A stretch of 64,000 bases of DNA from Pyrobaculum oguniense TE7 (GCA_000247545.1 CP003316.1:2017233-2081232), one strand, 5' to 3'. Numbered from the stretch's first letter, positions 34,595 to 43,562 are shown. The notes: generated by a model from the letters alone, not told the origin. A program made the numbers and translations.

Positions 34595-34863
34595 ACGTAC
34601 CTCACGGCGCCCCCATCCTCCTCGACGGGCTCCACCAAGCCCTCCCTCATCAGCTTTGCCAAGGCCGCCGCCACTAGGGATTCCTCAGCCCCTATTCTAG
34701 ACGCCAGGGCTGTCAAATCCGCCGGCCCCTTAGCCAGCTCCGCCAAGACCGCGGCCTCAAGCGCCACGTCCTCCCTCACAGACCTCCTATACGGCCTAAA
34801 AGCCCTAAACGCGAAGTAAAGAACGGCCGCGGTGGCCGCAATCAGCGCTATCACTGCCCACAT
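34558..34863 (-). CDS. Membrane-anchored winged-helix protein
   Basis: The 101-residue protein has an N-terminal membrane helix (MWAVIALIAATAAVLYFAF), a basic stretch (RPYRRSVR) and a winged-helix domain: ALEAAVLAELAKGPADLTAL, recognition helix LVAAALAKLMREGL, wing VEEDGGAVRYVW. The DNA-binding part should be cytoplasmic. It overlaps the nucleotidyltransferase gene by 13 bases and the methyltransferase gene by 37. It may regulate the operon; direct evidence is lacking. Confidence 0.65.
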   Translation of the reverse strand: MWAVIALIAATAAVLYFAFRAFRPYRRSVREDVALEAAVLAELAKGPADLTALASRIGAEESLVAAALAKLMREGLVEPVEEDGGAVRYVWSGRRGRETPT

Positions 34864-35390
34864 AACGTCCCCTTCACCACATGCCTGAGCTCCTCGAGCT
34901 TAGCCAATACGCCGTTCTTCTCCGCCAACGGGGCTAAGTAGCCCCAGTCTATATGCCCCCATTGTGCGGACAACACGGCGGCTACCCTTTCGCAGTCCCC
35001 CGGAGAGTCCCGGGCCATGCAGGCGTTTAGGCTTGAGACTATGGCGTCCTCTGGGGATTGGACGTATACCTTTCCTCCGCATATCTCCAGCACCTTGACG
35101 CGGCCCACGTACTCGTGGCCCACGAGGTCGAGGAAAAGCGCGCCGGGGCCCTCATATGTCCTCGAAACCCTCCTCCACCCCCTCTTTTCGGCTAGCTCCT
35201 CGATAACCCTCCGGGCCTCCTCCGGCTTATACGTATCCAATACGAAGTCTATGTCCCCAGACCTGTAGGCGCCTCCGCTGTAGAGCTCAACCGCGAAGCC
35301 GCCCACGATGACTACTCTCCCAAGCCGGCGGCCCTCCATCTCTCTGTTCAGCTCAACCAGCAGAGAGGGGGCTGGGCTACAAGAGCTCAT
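34851..35390 (-). CDS. Nucleotidyltransferase-fold protein (DUF6036/AbiEii-like)
   Basis: The 179-residue protein has the minimal nucleotidyltransferase motif VVIVGGFAVELYSGGAYRSG followed by DIDFVLD: the GG/GF helix, then D-x-D with the two metal-binding Asp. This is as in DUF6036 and AbiEii-type enzymes, some of which are toxins that modify tRNA. Conserved SPEDAIVSSLNACMARD in the C-terminal helical part also fits. The overlap with a small upstream gene (35377-35571) resembles toxin-antitoxin organisation. Target and activity are unknown. Confidence 0.7.
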   Translation of the reverse strand: MSSCSPAPSLLVELNREMEGRRLGRVVIVGGFAVELYSGGAYRSGDIDFVLDTYKPEEARRVIEELAEKRGWRRVSRTYEGPGALFLDLVGHEYVGRVKVLEICGGKVYVQSPEDAIVSSLNACMARDSPGDCERVAAVLSAQWGHIDWGYLAPLAEKNGVLAKLEELRHVVKGTLCGQ

Positions 35391-35571
35391 CCACTACGTA
35401 GGCGTCGCCCACTAGCCTTGCCCTATACCTCTTGTGCGGCTCAAGGCTCCTCAGCGTAAAGACGTCGCTTGAAAGCCAAACGACATTTCTCCCCATCTCC
35501 GCCGCCATTACGATTATCTTCTCCAGCCTCTCCTTAGCCACCTCTTGCGGAAAGCGCCTGACCATCCCCAC
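35377..35571 (-). CDS. Small protein preceding the nucleotidyltransferase
   Basis: The 64-residue protein (GTG 35571, or ATG 35565) is basic at the N-terminus (MVRRFPQEVAKERLEKIIVM) and beta-rich after that (RNVVWLSSDVFTLRSL, YRARLVGDAYVVDELL). It overlaps the nucleotidyltransferase start by 14 bases and is first in the four-gene operon. A TATA (atttataaattt, 35590-35601) lies about 24 nt upstream. An antitoxin-like partner role is plausible from the arrangement, but no family was recognised. Confidence 0.5.
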   Translation of the reverse strand: MGMVRRFPQEVAKERLEKIIVMAAEMGRNVVWLSSDVFTLRSLEPHKRYRARLVGDAYVVDELL

Positions 35572-35606
35572 GCTGATTAGGCATGGCAGATTTATAAATT
35601 TAGGCG

Positions 35607-37127
35607 ATGGAGACAGTCCGTGGCCACGCTATTCGCGCGCAAAGAGCATACCGCGTGGATGCAGGCCGGAGTATGATGGAGAGACCCCTCCGCTTTGTCA
35701 GAATGGCAAGCGGCGTCCACGTCGTTGCCCTCATGACACAGCCCTTCCCCTGCCCCGGCCGGTGCACCTTCTGCCCGACCTCGGCCGACGCCCCCAAGTC
35801 CTACATGCCGGACAGCCCCGTGGTGCTCCGCGCCAAGAGGAATAGGTACGATCCGTACTTACAGACGGCGGGCCGGATAAAAGTGTATCTCGAAAACGGC
35901 CACACGCCCTCTAAGATAGAGGCCGTTGTGATGGGCGGCACCTTCAGCGCGTTGCCGCGGAGCTACCGGGAGTGGTTCGTAGCCAACGTGTACAAGGCGC
36001 TTAACGACTACCCCCACTGGGCCCCAGCCGCCGACCCTGCCCCCGATCTTGAGGCCGAACAGCTGAGGAATGAGGCGGCGTCCCTCCGGCTGGCGGCCCT
36101 GGCCGTGGAGACCAGGCCGGATTTCGTGGACGAGGCCGAGGTGGACTTCCTCCTTAGGCTCGGCGTCACCAGGGTTGAGCTCGGCGTCCAGTCCATATAC
36201 GACGACGTTTTGCAGAGGGTTAAGAGGGGCCACGGCGTGGCCGAAGTGGCCAGAGCCACCGCGCTTCTGAAAGACTCGGCGTATAAGCTGTGTTACCATC
36301 TGATGCCGGGACTCCCCGGGAGCGACCCAGACCGCGACTTTGAGATGGTGAAGGAGGTGTTTTCTGACCCCCGCTTCATGCCGGACTGCGTCAAGATATA
36401 CCCCACCTACGTGGTGCCGGGGACTGAACTCTACGAGGAGTGGCGCCGCGGCGCGTATAAGAACTACGACGAGGGGGCTTGGCTGGAGCTGTTAGCGAAG
36501 ATATACGCGTCAGTCCCCCGCTGGGCCAGGGTGATGAGGCTCGGCAGGGACATCCCCCTCCACCACGTCGTGGACGGCCCCAGGTGGGGCAACATGCGGC
36601 AGATGGTGCTGAGGCACATGGAGAGACTGGGCCTGAAGTGCATGGAGATTAGGTGCAGGGAGGTGGGCATAAGGCTTGCTAACAACGTGCCGATCCAGCC
36701 GGGGCCCGTTGAGGTTAAGAAGACGGAGTACGAGGCCTCCGGGGGCGTGGAGATATTTCTAGAAGCCGTCGGCCCAGACGACACCCTATACGCAATTCTG
36801 CGGCTGAGGATCCCCGGCAAGCCGCATAGGCCTGAGCTACGCAAGGCGGCGCTTGTGAGGGAGCTCCACGTCTACGGCCCCGCCGTACCCGTGGGGGAGC
36901 AGGGCATTTGGTGGCAACACACAGGCCTCGGCAGAGGCCTGATGACCCGCGCCGAGGAGATCGCCAGGGAGCATGGCATGTTGAAAATCGCGGTTATCTC
37001 CGGGGTCGGGGCGAGGGAGTACTACCGCAAGCTGGGCTACAGCAGATGCGGCCCCTACATGTGCAAGCCCATAGGCGCGCCGCTCGGCTACGCAGACGAC
37101 TACCTCGCCGCAAGCGAAAGTATTTAA
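35607..37127 (+). CDS. elp3: Elp3-type tRNA uridine-34 carboxymethylation enzyme
   Basis: This archaeal Elp3 adds a carboxymethyl group to wobble uridine using acetyl-CoA and radical SAM chemistry. The radical SAM domain has the spaced CPGRCTFCPT cluster motif (about residue 50). It is followed by VVMGGTFSALP, VETRPDFVDEAEVDFLL and ELGVQSIYDDVLQ, with YPTYVVPGTELYEEW before the C-terminal GNAT domain (GLGRGLMTRAEEIARE, LGYSRCGPYM). The start is uncertain. The frame opens at ATG 35607, but the nearby TATA at 35590-35601 would start transcription near 35620, so GTG 35655 or ATG 35673 are alternatives. Confidence 0.95.
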   Translation: METVRGHAIRAQRAYRVDAGRSMMERPLRFVRMASGVHVVALMTQPFPCPGRCTFCPTSADAPKSYMPDSPVVLRAKRNRYDPYLQTAGRIKVYLENGHTPSKIEAVVMGGTFSALPRSYREWFVANVYKALNDYPHWAPAADPAPDLEAEQLRNEAASLRLAALAVETRPDFVDEAEVDFLLRLGVTRVELGVQSIYDDVLQRVKRGHGVAEVARATALLKDSAYKLCYHLMPGLPGSDPDRDFEMVKEVFSDPRFMPDCVKIYPTYVVPGTELYEEWRRGAYKNYDEGAWLELLAKIYASVPRWARVMRLGRDIPLHHVVDGPRWGNMRQMVLRHMERLGLKCMEIRCREVGIRLANNVPIQPGPVEVKKTEYEASGGVEIFLEAVGPDDTLYAILRLRIPGKPHRPELRKAALVRELHVYGPAVPVGEQGIWWQHTGLGRGLMTRAEEIAREHGMLKIAVISGVGAREYYRKLGYSRCGPYMCKPIGAPLGYADDYLAASESI

Positions 37128-37147
37128 GGAGGCGATCATGTAGCTGT

Positions 37148-37891
37148 GTGGGAGGCGAGATCTCCTCTATTGCCTACGATGCGTTGAAAACTGCAGCGGA
37201 GCACATCTACGGGAAGATCAAGGAGGGGAAGAAGTTGTCCACCGAGGATATCTTCCTCCTCTACCTCGGCACGATTGTAGAAGAGCTGAGGGGGGTGCGA
37301 GCCGAGGTGGCCCGGCTAGAGAAGAGGATTGACGACAACAACAAGAGGATAGACGAGACGAACCAAAAAATGGTGGAGATGCACCAAGAGTTGAGCAAGA
37401 GGATAGACGAGACAAACAGGAGAATCGACGACACCACCAAAATGCTCCTCCAGAAAATCGACGAGACGGACAGAAAGATAGATGAGACAAACAAAACGCT
37501 GAGCGCAAAGATAGAGGAGGTAAGCAAATCTCTAAGCGCGAGAATAGAGGAAATAAATAAGTCGTTAACACAGAGGATAGAGGAGGTGAACAAGACGCTG
37601 AGCCAAAGAATAGACGAAATAACTAAGTCCCTAAACCAGAGGATAGACGAAACAAACAAAAGAATAGATGAGACAAATAGACGTATAGATGAAACCAATC
37701 AAAAAATGGTAGAGATGTTTCAGAAAATGCTGGAAATGTACCAAGAGCTCAGCAAGAGGATAGACGAGACAAACAGGAGAATCGACGACACCACCAAAAT
37801 GCTTCTCCAGAAAATCGACGAGACGAATAAGAGGATAGACGCTGTTTATCAACTACTGCTGGAGATACGCCAGCTGGTGGCGCAGAGGTAA
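37148..37891 (+). CDS. Hendecad coiled-coil protein
   Basis: The 247-residue protein has a short helical head (ISSIAYDALKTAAEHIYGKI) followed by a long coiled coil built from an 11-residue unit of the type K/R-R-I-D-E-T-N-K/R-R-I-D. Such hendecad repeats form right-handed coils. Within it, 85 bases at 37384-37468 recur at 37741-37825 with about three differences, so the array grew by recent duplication. The start GTG 37148 has a TATA (tatttaagg, 37121-37129) overlapping the elp3 stop. The frame is open back to 36908, but that part is antisense-like shadow of elp3. Function unknown. Confidence 0.75.
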   Translation: MGGEISSIAYDALKTAAEHIYGKIKEGKKLSTEDIFLLYLGTIVEELRGVRAEVARLEKRIDDNNKRIDETNQKMVEMHQELSKRIDETNRRIDDTTKMLLQKIDETDRKIDETNKTLSAKIEEVSKSLSARIEEINKSLTQRIEEVNKTLSQRIDEITKSLNQRIDETNKRIDETNRRIDETNQKMVEMFQKMLEMYQELSKRIDETNRRIDDTTKMLLQKIDETNKRIDAVYQLLLEIRQLVAQR

Positions 37892-37910
37892 TATCTAAAA
37901 ACCTAGATTC

Positions 37911-38927
37911 ATGCTCCCTCCTCCAGCCGGTGTCCTAAAGCTGGATCAGAACGAGGTGCCTATTCCCCCTCCCAGCCACGTTGTGGAGGCGGCGGCTCAG
38001 GCCTTGGCCGCGGCCAACTGGTACCAGCCCGCCGCCCTCTACGACGAGGTTAGGCAACTCTACGCCGAATACGCCGGCGTAGACCCCCAATACGTGTGGC
38101 TCTTCCCCGGCGCCGACAACTTTTTCGAGCCGCTTCTGAGAAGCGTGAAGGCAGTAGCCGCGCCAAGCCCCACGTATTTCCTCTTCGAGGACCAGGCCCA
38201 GTTCCACGGCGCCGCGCTTATAAAGGCGCCGCTGAGGGGCGAGGACTTCCGCCTAGACCTCGCCGAGTTTCTAGACGCCGCCAAGAAGGCAGACGCCGTC
38301 TATATAGACAACCCCAACAATCCCACCGGCCAGTTGTTGGTAAAGCCAAGCGAGGTGGAGGAGGTCCTCTCCCTCGGGAAGCCAACGGTGGTGGACGAGG
38401 CGTACTTCGAGTTCTCCGGCGTCACCGCCGCCGCGCTTGTGGAGGCGTGGCCTAACCTCGCCGTTGTGAGGACTCTGTCGAAGGCATTCCTCCTGGCCGG
38501 CTTCAGGGTAACGCCAGTAATAGCCGGGCGGGGGTGGAGGATCCACTACAACACAGTTAGGTTCAGGGTGTCTCTCCCCTCCCTCGCCGCGGCTAGGGCG
38601 GCGCTTTACAAGAGGGACTACGTCGAGGAGGTGGTAAGGCAGATAGGGGAAGGCGCCCGGTACTTGGCAGAGGAGCTGCCCAAACTAGGAGTGAGGGTCT
38701 GGCCTACCCGCGCAAACTTCGTACTAGTCCGGGGCCCGCCGGGCTTCGCCCAGACGCTGAGAAAATACGGCGTGTGGGTCAGAGACGAGGAGCAAAGGCT
38801 TGGACCTGGCTTTGCCAGAATTACGGTGGGGACAAGAGAGATAAATGCCCAGCTCGTGAGGACGATAAAAACTGTGTTTGCTACTCAGCGATCTCAGCCA
38901 TCAGCCTCCTCAGCCTTCTCCTCCTGA
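37911..38927 (+). CDS. Histidinol-phosphate aminotransferase-like protein (second copy)
   Basis: A second HisC-type PLP aminotransferase, with LKLDQNEVPIPPP at the start, FPGADNFFEPLL, DNPNNPTGQ, VDEAYFEFSG and RTLSKAFLLAGFRV holding the Schiff-base Lys. It differs markedly from the hisC at 100-1110, so it may act on another substrate such as aromatic amino acids or cobalamin precursors (CobD-like enzymes belong to the same group). It is not near other his genes. An AT-rich taatatc about 22 nt upstream may be its TATA. It overlaps the convergent gene by 47 bases. Confidence 0.82.
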   Translation: MLPPPAGVLKLDQNEVPIPPPSHVVEAAAQALAAANWYQPAALYDEVRQLYAEYAGVDPQYVWLFPGADNFFEPLLRSVKAVAAPSPTYFLFEDQAQFHGAALIKAPLRGEDFRLDLAEFLDAAKKADAVYIDNPNNPTGQLLVKPSEVEEVLSLGKPTVVDEAYFEFSGVTAAALVEAWPNLAVVRTLSKAFLLAGFRVTPVIAGRGWRIHYNTVRFRVSLPSLAAARAALYKRDYVEEVVRQIGEGARYLAEELPKLGVRVWPTRANFVLVRGPPGFAQTLRKYGVWVRDEEQRLGPGFARITVGTREINAQLVRTIKTVFATQRSQPSASSAFSS

Positions 38928-41583
38928 GGAACCATACCAAGAAGACGGCGGCGCCGGCGGCCCCGCCCACGGCCACAAACGGCAATGGGTCCAGCGCCCA
39001 GACCGCCTCATAGGTGGCAGGGCCGTAGACGTAGGGCATCTGCGGGTAGTTGTAAACCACGCCTGTGGCAACGTCCCTCCACCCCACAAAGACGTAGTGG
39101 AAGAGCGGTGGAGACCAGACCTCCGTAGGGCTCGGCACGACCGGCAGAGTCCCGCCCTCGTCCACCCACATGGTCGGCGGCGCGGAGCCGTACCGCGTCG
39201 TCAGCGAGACATGGTATTGCCTCTTCGTCTCGTATGTGATGTTCAGAGGCCTATCCACCCTTATAGTGAGCGTCGGCGAGGTCAACGCGGCGTCAGGAAC
39301 GCCGTTTATGACCCAGTTCTTGAAGGCGACCCTCACCCCGGCCTGCTCGCTTATCACAGAGGGGATGGTGATCCTTATCGTCTTCCCGGCGTCGGCCCAC
39401 GTAACGTTGCCCTCGACTCGGGCGGGAGGCGCAACTACAACTCTGTACTGCCTGACGTACACGGGGGTCCTCTTGAGCGGCCCCGTCACTGTCTCTACCA
39501 GCACGGTGTTTGTGTCCTCTGTCTCGGCCCACTTTACGAACACGTACCGCGTGCCGTTGCGCAGATCCACAACAGGCTCCGCCCTAAACACCGCCTTGGA
39601 CATATACTCGGCGTATAACCTAGCCGAGCCGTTTACCGTAGCCCACGCGCTTGTTGACACCAGATACGACGGCTTGTACCGCGCCACCACGTTAACTGGG
39701 TACACGCTGAACCTAGGCGACTGCCCGGCGTCCACTATGTTGCCGAAGGCGTCGTATACCACCACATCCACCAGGTTTATCCCGTAGTCGCCCTCATACA
39801 CGGTGGCCGGCGCCTCCACCCGGTACACCGCCCTCACCACGACGGGCTTCTGCACATCTACGGCAAGAGAGGCGAAGCCGGCGCCCGCGGGCCTGCCGTC
39901 GACTTCCCAAGCCTCAAACACAGCCCTGACAAGGCCGGCGGCCGTGTTCCTAAGCCTAGCCAATATGTCGGCAGGGGCCGGCGCCGCCTCCACAGCTACT
40001 TGAACCTGAAGAGATGGGGACAACTCCGCGGAGAAGGTGGCCGGCCCCGAGGCCCAGTCCGGGCCCTTCACAAGATCAGCCGGTTGCTTGTACACCCTGT
40101 ACTGCTTCACGTACCTAAACACGAGCGGCTCCGCCACGTCTCCGAAAATAGTCAGGGTGAAGTTCCGCTCCGGCTTACACCTAACGTCGCCCATGTAGCG
40201 GTACAGCGGGAGAATCTTCACTTGTCCATACGGCACGTAGAGGATGCCGCTCTTCTCCAAGGTGTAGATATAGCCGATGTTAGTCCCCGGCACGTACACC
40301 GCGGCCTCTAGGGGCAGGCAGTCCCCCGGCGCCTCCACCACATAGGGTAACTTGGCAGTGTAGAGGACAGAGACCGTGTCCCAGTACTCCAGAGCCGCGG
40401 TCTGGCCATCAAAAGACACGGCAACCGAGGTGACGGGCTTCACCGCTGCCGCGGCTTGTTGAGCCGTGAGGTTCCCCGTGTAGTTGCCGGCGAGCGCCCT
40501 TAGGAGTAGCTGCGTCGAGATGGGGTCGGTCCTAACCACCGGCACGCCGTCTCTAAACAAGTAGAAGTGCCCCGCCTGCGTGCCGACAGCAACGACAGAG
40601 CCGTTCCAAGACGTCGCGACGGCGCTTGCCCTAGCCGGGAGGGGAATCCGCCACGCCACTCGGCCCTCCCTAATCGCCACCAGCTCGTTGCCAACCCCCA
40701 CAAACAGCCACCTTCCGTCTTGGCTAGCCGCCGAAGCTAGCCGCGGCGTGTCTATGCCATACGTCACCAAAACGGGGTCGGCGAGGGAAAGCCCATAGGG
40801 ATACACATATAGGTACGGCCTCTCCCTCTTCACAAAACACAACGCCACGGGATTGCCTGCGGCGTCTGGGTACAGCCCATAGACAGGCCCCCCACATGAG
40901 GGGATCTGCGCGAGTTTGCCAGTCGCCATGTCGTAGCTGTAAATCACTCCGCCAGACGTGCCCATGTAGGCAACCCCGCCGTAGATATAAGCCGCGGTAA
41001 CAGCCCCCGCGGAACGATCCAAGGATAGTTGCCCTACTATCCTCCCATCTCTCAATACGTAAAGCTCGCCGGCCATTGTCCCGACGGCTACATACAAGCA
41101 ATCAGTAGCCACCGCCGTGACGTTGGCCTTAGGGCCCAGGTTAGTTGCCCAAACGGGATAGCCATAGGGCGCATGGAGGGAAACAACGGTGGTCTTGTAC
41201 ACAGAGGCCAAGACCAGAGGAGGTAGGGGAAGCGTGAGGTTCATGGTCACGGTTACAGTATCGGGTAGCTTCACACCGTATTGCACCATGGCGTCTATAA
41301 GCTCCGGCGAAAGCCTTACTGTGACAGGAAGGGAAAAAGAGACAGTAGGCCTCTGGGCCAAGATATCGTATATATACAACCTATTCGCGACTGCCACACA
41401 GCGGCCAGCCCTATCCGTGGCGATGAGGGGATACATAGCCGACTGGCTCCATATCGTCCGCCCGTCCAGCCCCACCGCCCCCGTGGAGTCAGGCCTCGCC
41501 CAGTAGAACGCATCAAGAGACTCTGTCGGCAGTACGTAGGCAAACGCCAAGGCCGAAACGAGGAGGATGACCCAAAGCCTCAT
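38881..41583 (-). CDS. Large exported beta-propeller protein with C-terminal membrane anchor
   Basis: The 900-residue protein has a signal peptide (MRLWVILLVSALAFAYVLP), then a PQQ/WD-like beta-propeller (about residues 30-400) with repeating AVATDCLYVAVGTMAGELYV and YIYGGVAYMGTSGGVIYSYD blades. It continues with several beta-sandwich-like domains (about 450-850) and ends in a membrane helix (PFVAVGGAAGAAVFLVWFL) plus a basic tail RRRRLRRL. It should be anchored in the membrane and exposed outside, like an archaeal surface or S-layer-associated protein. ATG 41583 lies 25 nt from the TATA gagtatttatac (41601-41612). The role is unknown. Confidence 0.75.
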   Translation of the reverse strand: MRLWVILLVSALAFAYVLPTESLDAFYWARPDSTGAVGLDGRTIWSQSAMYPLIATDRAGRCVAVANRLYIYDILAQRPTVSFSLPVTVRLSPELIDAMVQYGVKLPDTVTVTMNLTLPLPPLVLASVYKTTVVSLHAPYGYPVWATNLGPKANVTAVATDCLYVAVGTMAGELYVLRDGRIVGQLSLDRSAGAVTAAYIYGGVAYMGTSGGVIYSYDMATGKLAQIPSCGGPVYGLYPDAAGNPVALCFVKRERPYLYVYPYGLSLADPVLVTYGIDTPRLASAASQDGRWLFVGVGNELVAIREGRVAWRIPLPARASAVATSWNGSVVAVGTQAGHFYLFRDGVPVVRTDPISTQLLLRALAGNYTGNLTAQQAAAAVKPVTSVAVSFDGQTAALEYWDTVSVLYTAKLPYVVEAPGDCLPLEAAVYVPGTNIGYIYTLEKSGILYVPYGQVKILPLYRYMGDVRCKPERNFTLTIFGDVAEPLVFRYVKQYRVYKQPADLVKGPDWASGPATFSAELSPSLQVQVAVEAAPAPADILARLRNTAAGLVRAVFEAWEVDGRPAGAGFASLAVDVQKPVVVRAVYRVEAPATVYEGDYGINLVDVVVYDAFGNIVDAGQSPRFSVYPVNVVARYKPSYLVSTSAWATVNGSARLYAEYMSKAVFRAEPVVDLRNGTRYVFVKWAETEDTNTVLVETVTGPLKRTPVYVRQYRVVVAPPARVEGNVTWADAGKTIRITIPSVISEQAGVRVAFKNWVINGVPDAALTSPTLTIRVDRPLNITYETKRQYHVSLTTRYGSAPPTMWVDEGGTLPVVPSPTEVWSPPLFHYVFVGWRDVATGVVYNYPQMPYVYGPATYEAVWALDPLPFVAVGGAAGAAVFLVWFLRRRRLRRLMAEIAE

Positions 41584-41632
41584 CAACGAGGCTGAAGTAT
41601 GAGTATTTATACACTACGGTGTTGGCGCCGTA

Positions 41633-42675
41633 TCACCCCGTGGGGAACGGCCCGAGCCTCCACGTAAAAATCGGCGGGAGACCAAGGTGTAGCATCACCA
41701 CGAAGAACAGCTGGAGGGCAACATAGAGCCGCCGAGTGTATAGGTGGAAAAACGGCGCTACACCCGCGAAATACCAGTAGAACCACCCGGCCTGTGCCAC
41801 AAGCGCCGAGAAACCTGCCAGAAATAGAGGGAGCCCTCCTTCTCTAGCCGACGCCAAGACCTCCACTGGTAGAGCCCGCCACGCCACGTGGCCCATCCAC
41901 GGGGCTACCGACACCCAGACCTCATACTCCAACACGTCGTACACCCCCGGCCCCTCCACCGCCGTAACCACAGCCGTCACGTTGTACAGGAACTTAAGTA
42001 TAGTAGACGTACCACGGCGCTCCTGTGAACAACACAAGCCACCCCTCAAACGGGTTCTTCTTACTGTGAAAAGAGACCAGCCACCAGTAGAACTGCATGT
42101 GGAACATGAAAAAACCGCTGGCAATATCCAAAGCGTGCGCCGCAACAAAGGCCAAGACGGCGCTTGCCGCAACAGGTATCACAGACCGCCTATCCCTAAG
42201 CACTAGGTAGAGAAAAAAAGCCCACGAAGGGGAACAGCGCCGTGAACTTGGAGGCAAAAGCCGCGCCCCAAAACACACCCGACAGCCACCTCCTTCCCAG
42301 GAGATACGACACTGCAGCGGCCGTGGAAAACAACGCGACGAATACGTCAAGCACGGCGAAGCGGGCAGTTCGGGCAAAGACAATGTCGGAGGCCAAACTG
42401 AACGCCACAAGCCAAAAACTCCTCCCCAAGAGGCGGGCCATCCACCCAGCCAGCAGAAGCGTCGCCGCCCCCGCCGCCAGCGGGGACTGCGGCCAAAGCC
42501 CAATTAGATACTTAGCCAAAGGCGGGTGCTCCGGATTAGAAGTCAACGCCGGGGGCACCCCTCTAATTTGCTCCTGTCCAGCCTTTACATATATCTGCTC
42601 ATCTGCAAAATAAAAAACCAAAAGCCTCAGATGATATATAAAAAAAGTATCATCAAAATTCCTAGAAGCAACCAC
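41633..42675 (-). pseudogene. GT39/ArnT-like membrane glycosyltransferase, two frameshifts
   Basis: Three overlapping minus-strand frames together make a multi-span glycosyltransferase of the dolichyl-phosphate-mannose type. FADEQIYVKAGQEQ plus NPEHPPLAKYLIGL match the family's D-E...H-P-P-L-x-K active-site region. The first frame ends after FPFVGFFSLPSA, and the next resumes at FFLYLVLRDRRS; the shift is at a run of seven T (42213-42219). The second ends APWYVYYT near 42000 and resumes at LKFLYNVTAVV. Either this is a decayed gene, or there are errors or slippage at the homopolymer. It lies next to pilin genes, where glycosylation would be expected. Confidence 0.7.
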
Positions 42676-42679
42676 CTCC

Positions 42680-43078
42680 TCAGCATTTTACTGCAGAAAT
42701 ATCGACAACTACTATGGGGTTGAGGGTGTAGCCTCGACCCCCGCCGGTTACTAAGATAAGCGTCGGGCTCGTACCTGGCACGAACTCCTCCCCCAGCGAC
42801 CCCCTCACCGTCGTGATTACGCCCACCGGGGCGTTTAGGACAATCTCCACGGAACGCCCCGACTTGGTAGACACCAGCCACCTCCCGTAGAAGTCGTGCG
42901 GTCCCGCGTTCAGCACGCAGATGAGGAAATTCCCCCTAGCGTCGACATAGGCAGAGATCGGGTAAACCCTGGAGAACTCTTCCTTCGTCGCCAAAAACGT
43001 GGAGAAAAGCCACCAACCCACTAGAAACGCCACCAGGAGAATAATGCCGAGAAGAAAAGCAACTTGGAGAGAACTCAT
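42680..43078 (-). CDS. Small pilin-like protein
   Basis: The 132-residue protein starts MSSLQVAFLLGIILLVAFLVGWWLFST, one membrane helix at the very N-terminus. The beta-rich outside part has two Cys (LICVLN, near the middle, and the C-terminal AVKC). The N-terminal pattern and size resemble the pilin at 43114-43542, of which it may be a paralogue. It follows that gene by 35 bases on the same strand and so probably shares its promoter. There is no basic cleavage site before the helix. Confidence 0.65.
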   Translation of the reverse strand: MSSLQVAFLLGIILLVAFLVGWWLFSTFLATKEEFSRVYPISAYVDARGNFLICVLNAGPHDFYGRWLVSTKSGRSVEIVLNAPVGVITTVRGSLGEEFVPGTSPTLILVTGGGRGYTLNPIVVVDISAVKC

Positions 43079-43113
43079 GGAAAAAAGGGGTTATTTCTAG
43101 TATCTGGCGGCTT

Positions 43114-43542
43114 TTACGGCTTAACTATAGCGTTGAACGGGAAGCTCTGGCCGCCGCTCAGTATCACGCGGCCTGGTACCATTGTACCAGGCGTCAAAGT
43201 GAGGTCAATTGAGGCGGTGCAAGTGGCATTTTGGCCCAGTTTAATCACATTATTTTGTATAGTCTGTTCCCCAGACATACAGCTTGATATCGGATATGTC
43301 TTTCCAGCTAGTTCTACGTGGCTTAGCTGAACATCAACAGGTCCTGGGTTTACAAGAGTTATATTAAGCTCTTTGTCAGAGGCCGAGAACTCTGCCGAGA
43401 CAATGTTTAGTCTGGGCTGGCCGGTTGTGGATGCTACGAATGTGGTGTATAGGTACCAGCCGACTGCTACCGCTATTATCAGCACTATCGCTACTATTAT
43501 CGCGATCTCGAGGCTTGTCATACCCCTCGTTTTGGCTGGCAT
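43114..43542 (-). CDS. Type IV pilin-like protein (candidate major pilin)
   Basis: The 142-residue protein has a clear class III signal peptide, MPAKTRG followed by MTSLEIAIIVAIVLII, with Glu at position 5 of the mature helix, as in archaeal type IV pilins. The mature part is a beta-rich domain with sequons (NITL, NATC) and one Cys pair. The frame runs to 43596, but ATG 43542 is 26 nt from the TATA in the shared extended promoter, which fixes the start. Its compact size and strong promoter suggest a filament subunit. Assembly ATPase and platform genes are not in the window. Confidence 0.75.
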   Translation of the reverse strand: MPAKTRGMTSLEIAIIVAIVLIIAVAVGWYLYTTFVASTTGQPRLNIVSAEFSASDKELNITLVNPGPVDVQLSHVELAGKTYPISSCMSGEQTIQNNVIKLGQNATCTASIDLTLTPGTMVPGRVILSGGQSFPFNAIVKP

Positions 43543-43562
43543 AAGCGGTAATGTGCCATGCC

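Noticed and set aside
36908-37147. Upstream extension of the coiled-coil frame into elp3
   Set aside because: The residues are a shadow of the elp3 GNAT domain; the TATA at 37121-37129 points to GTG 37148.
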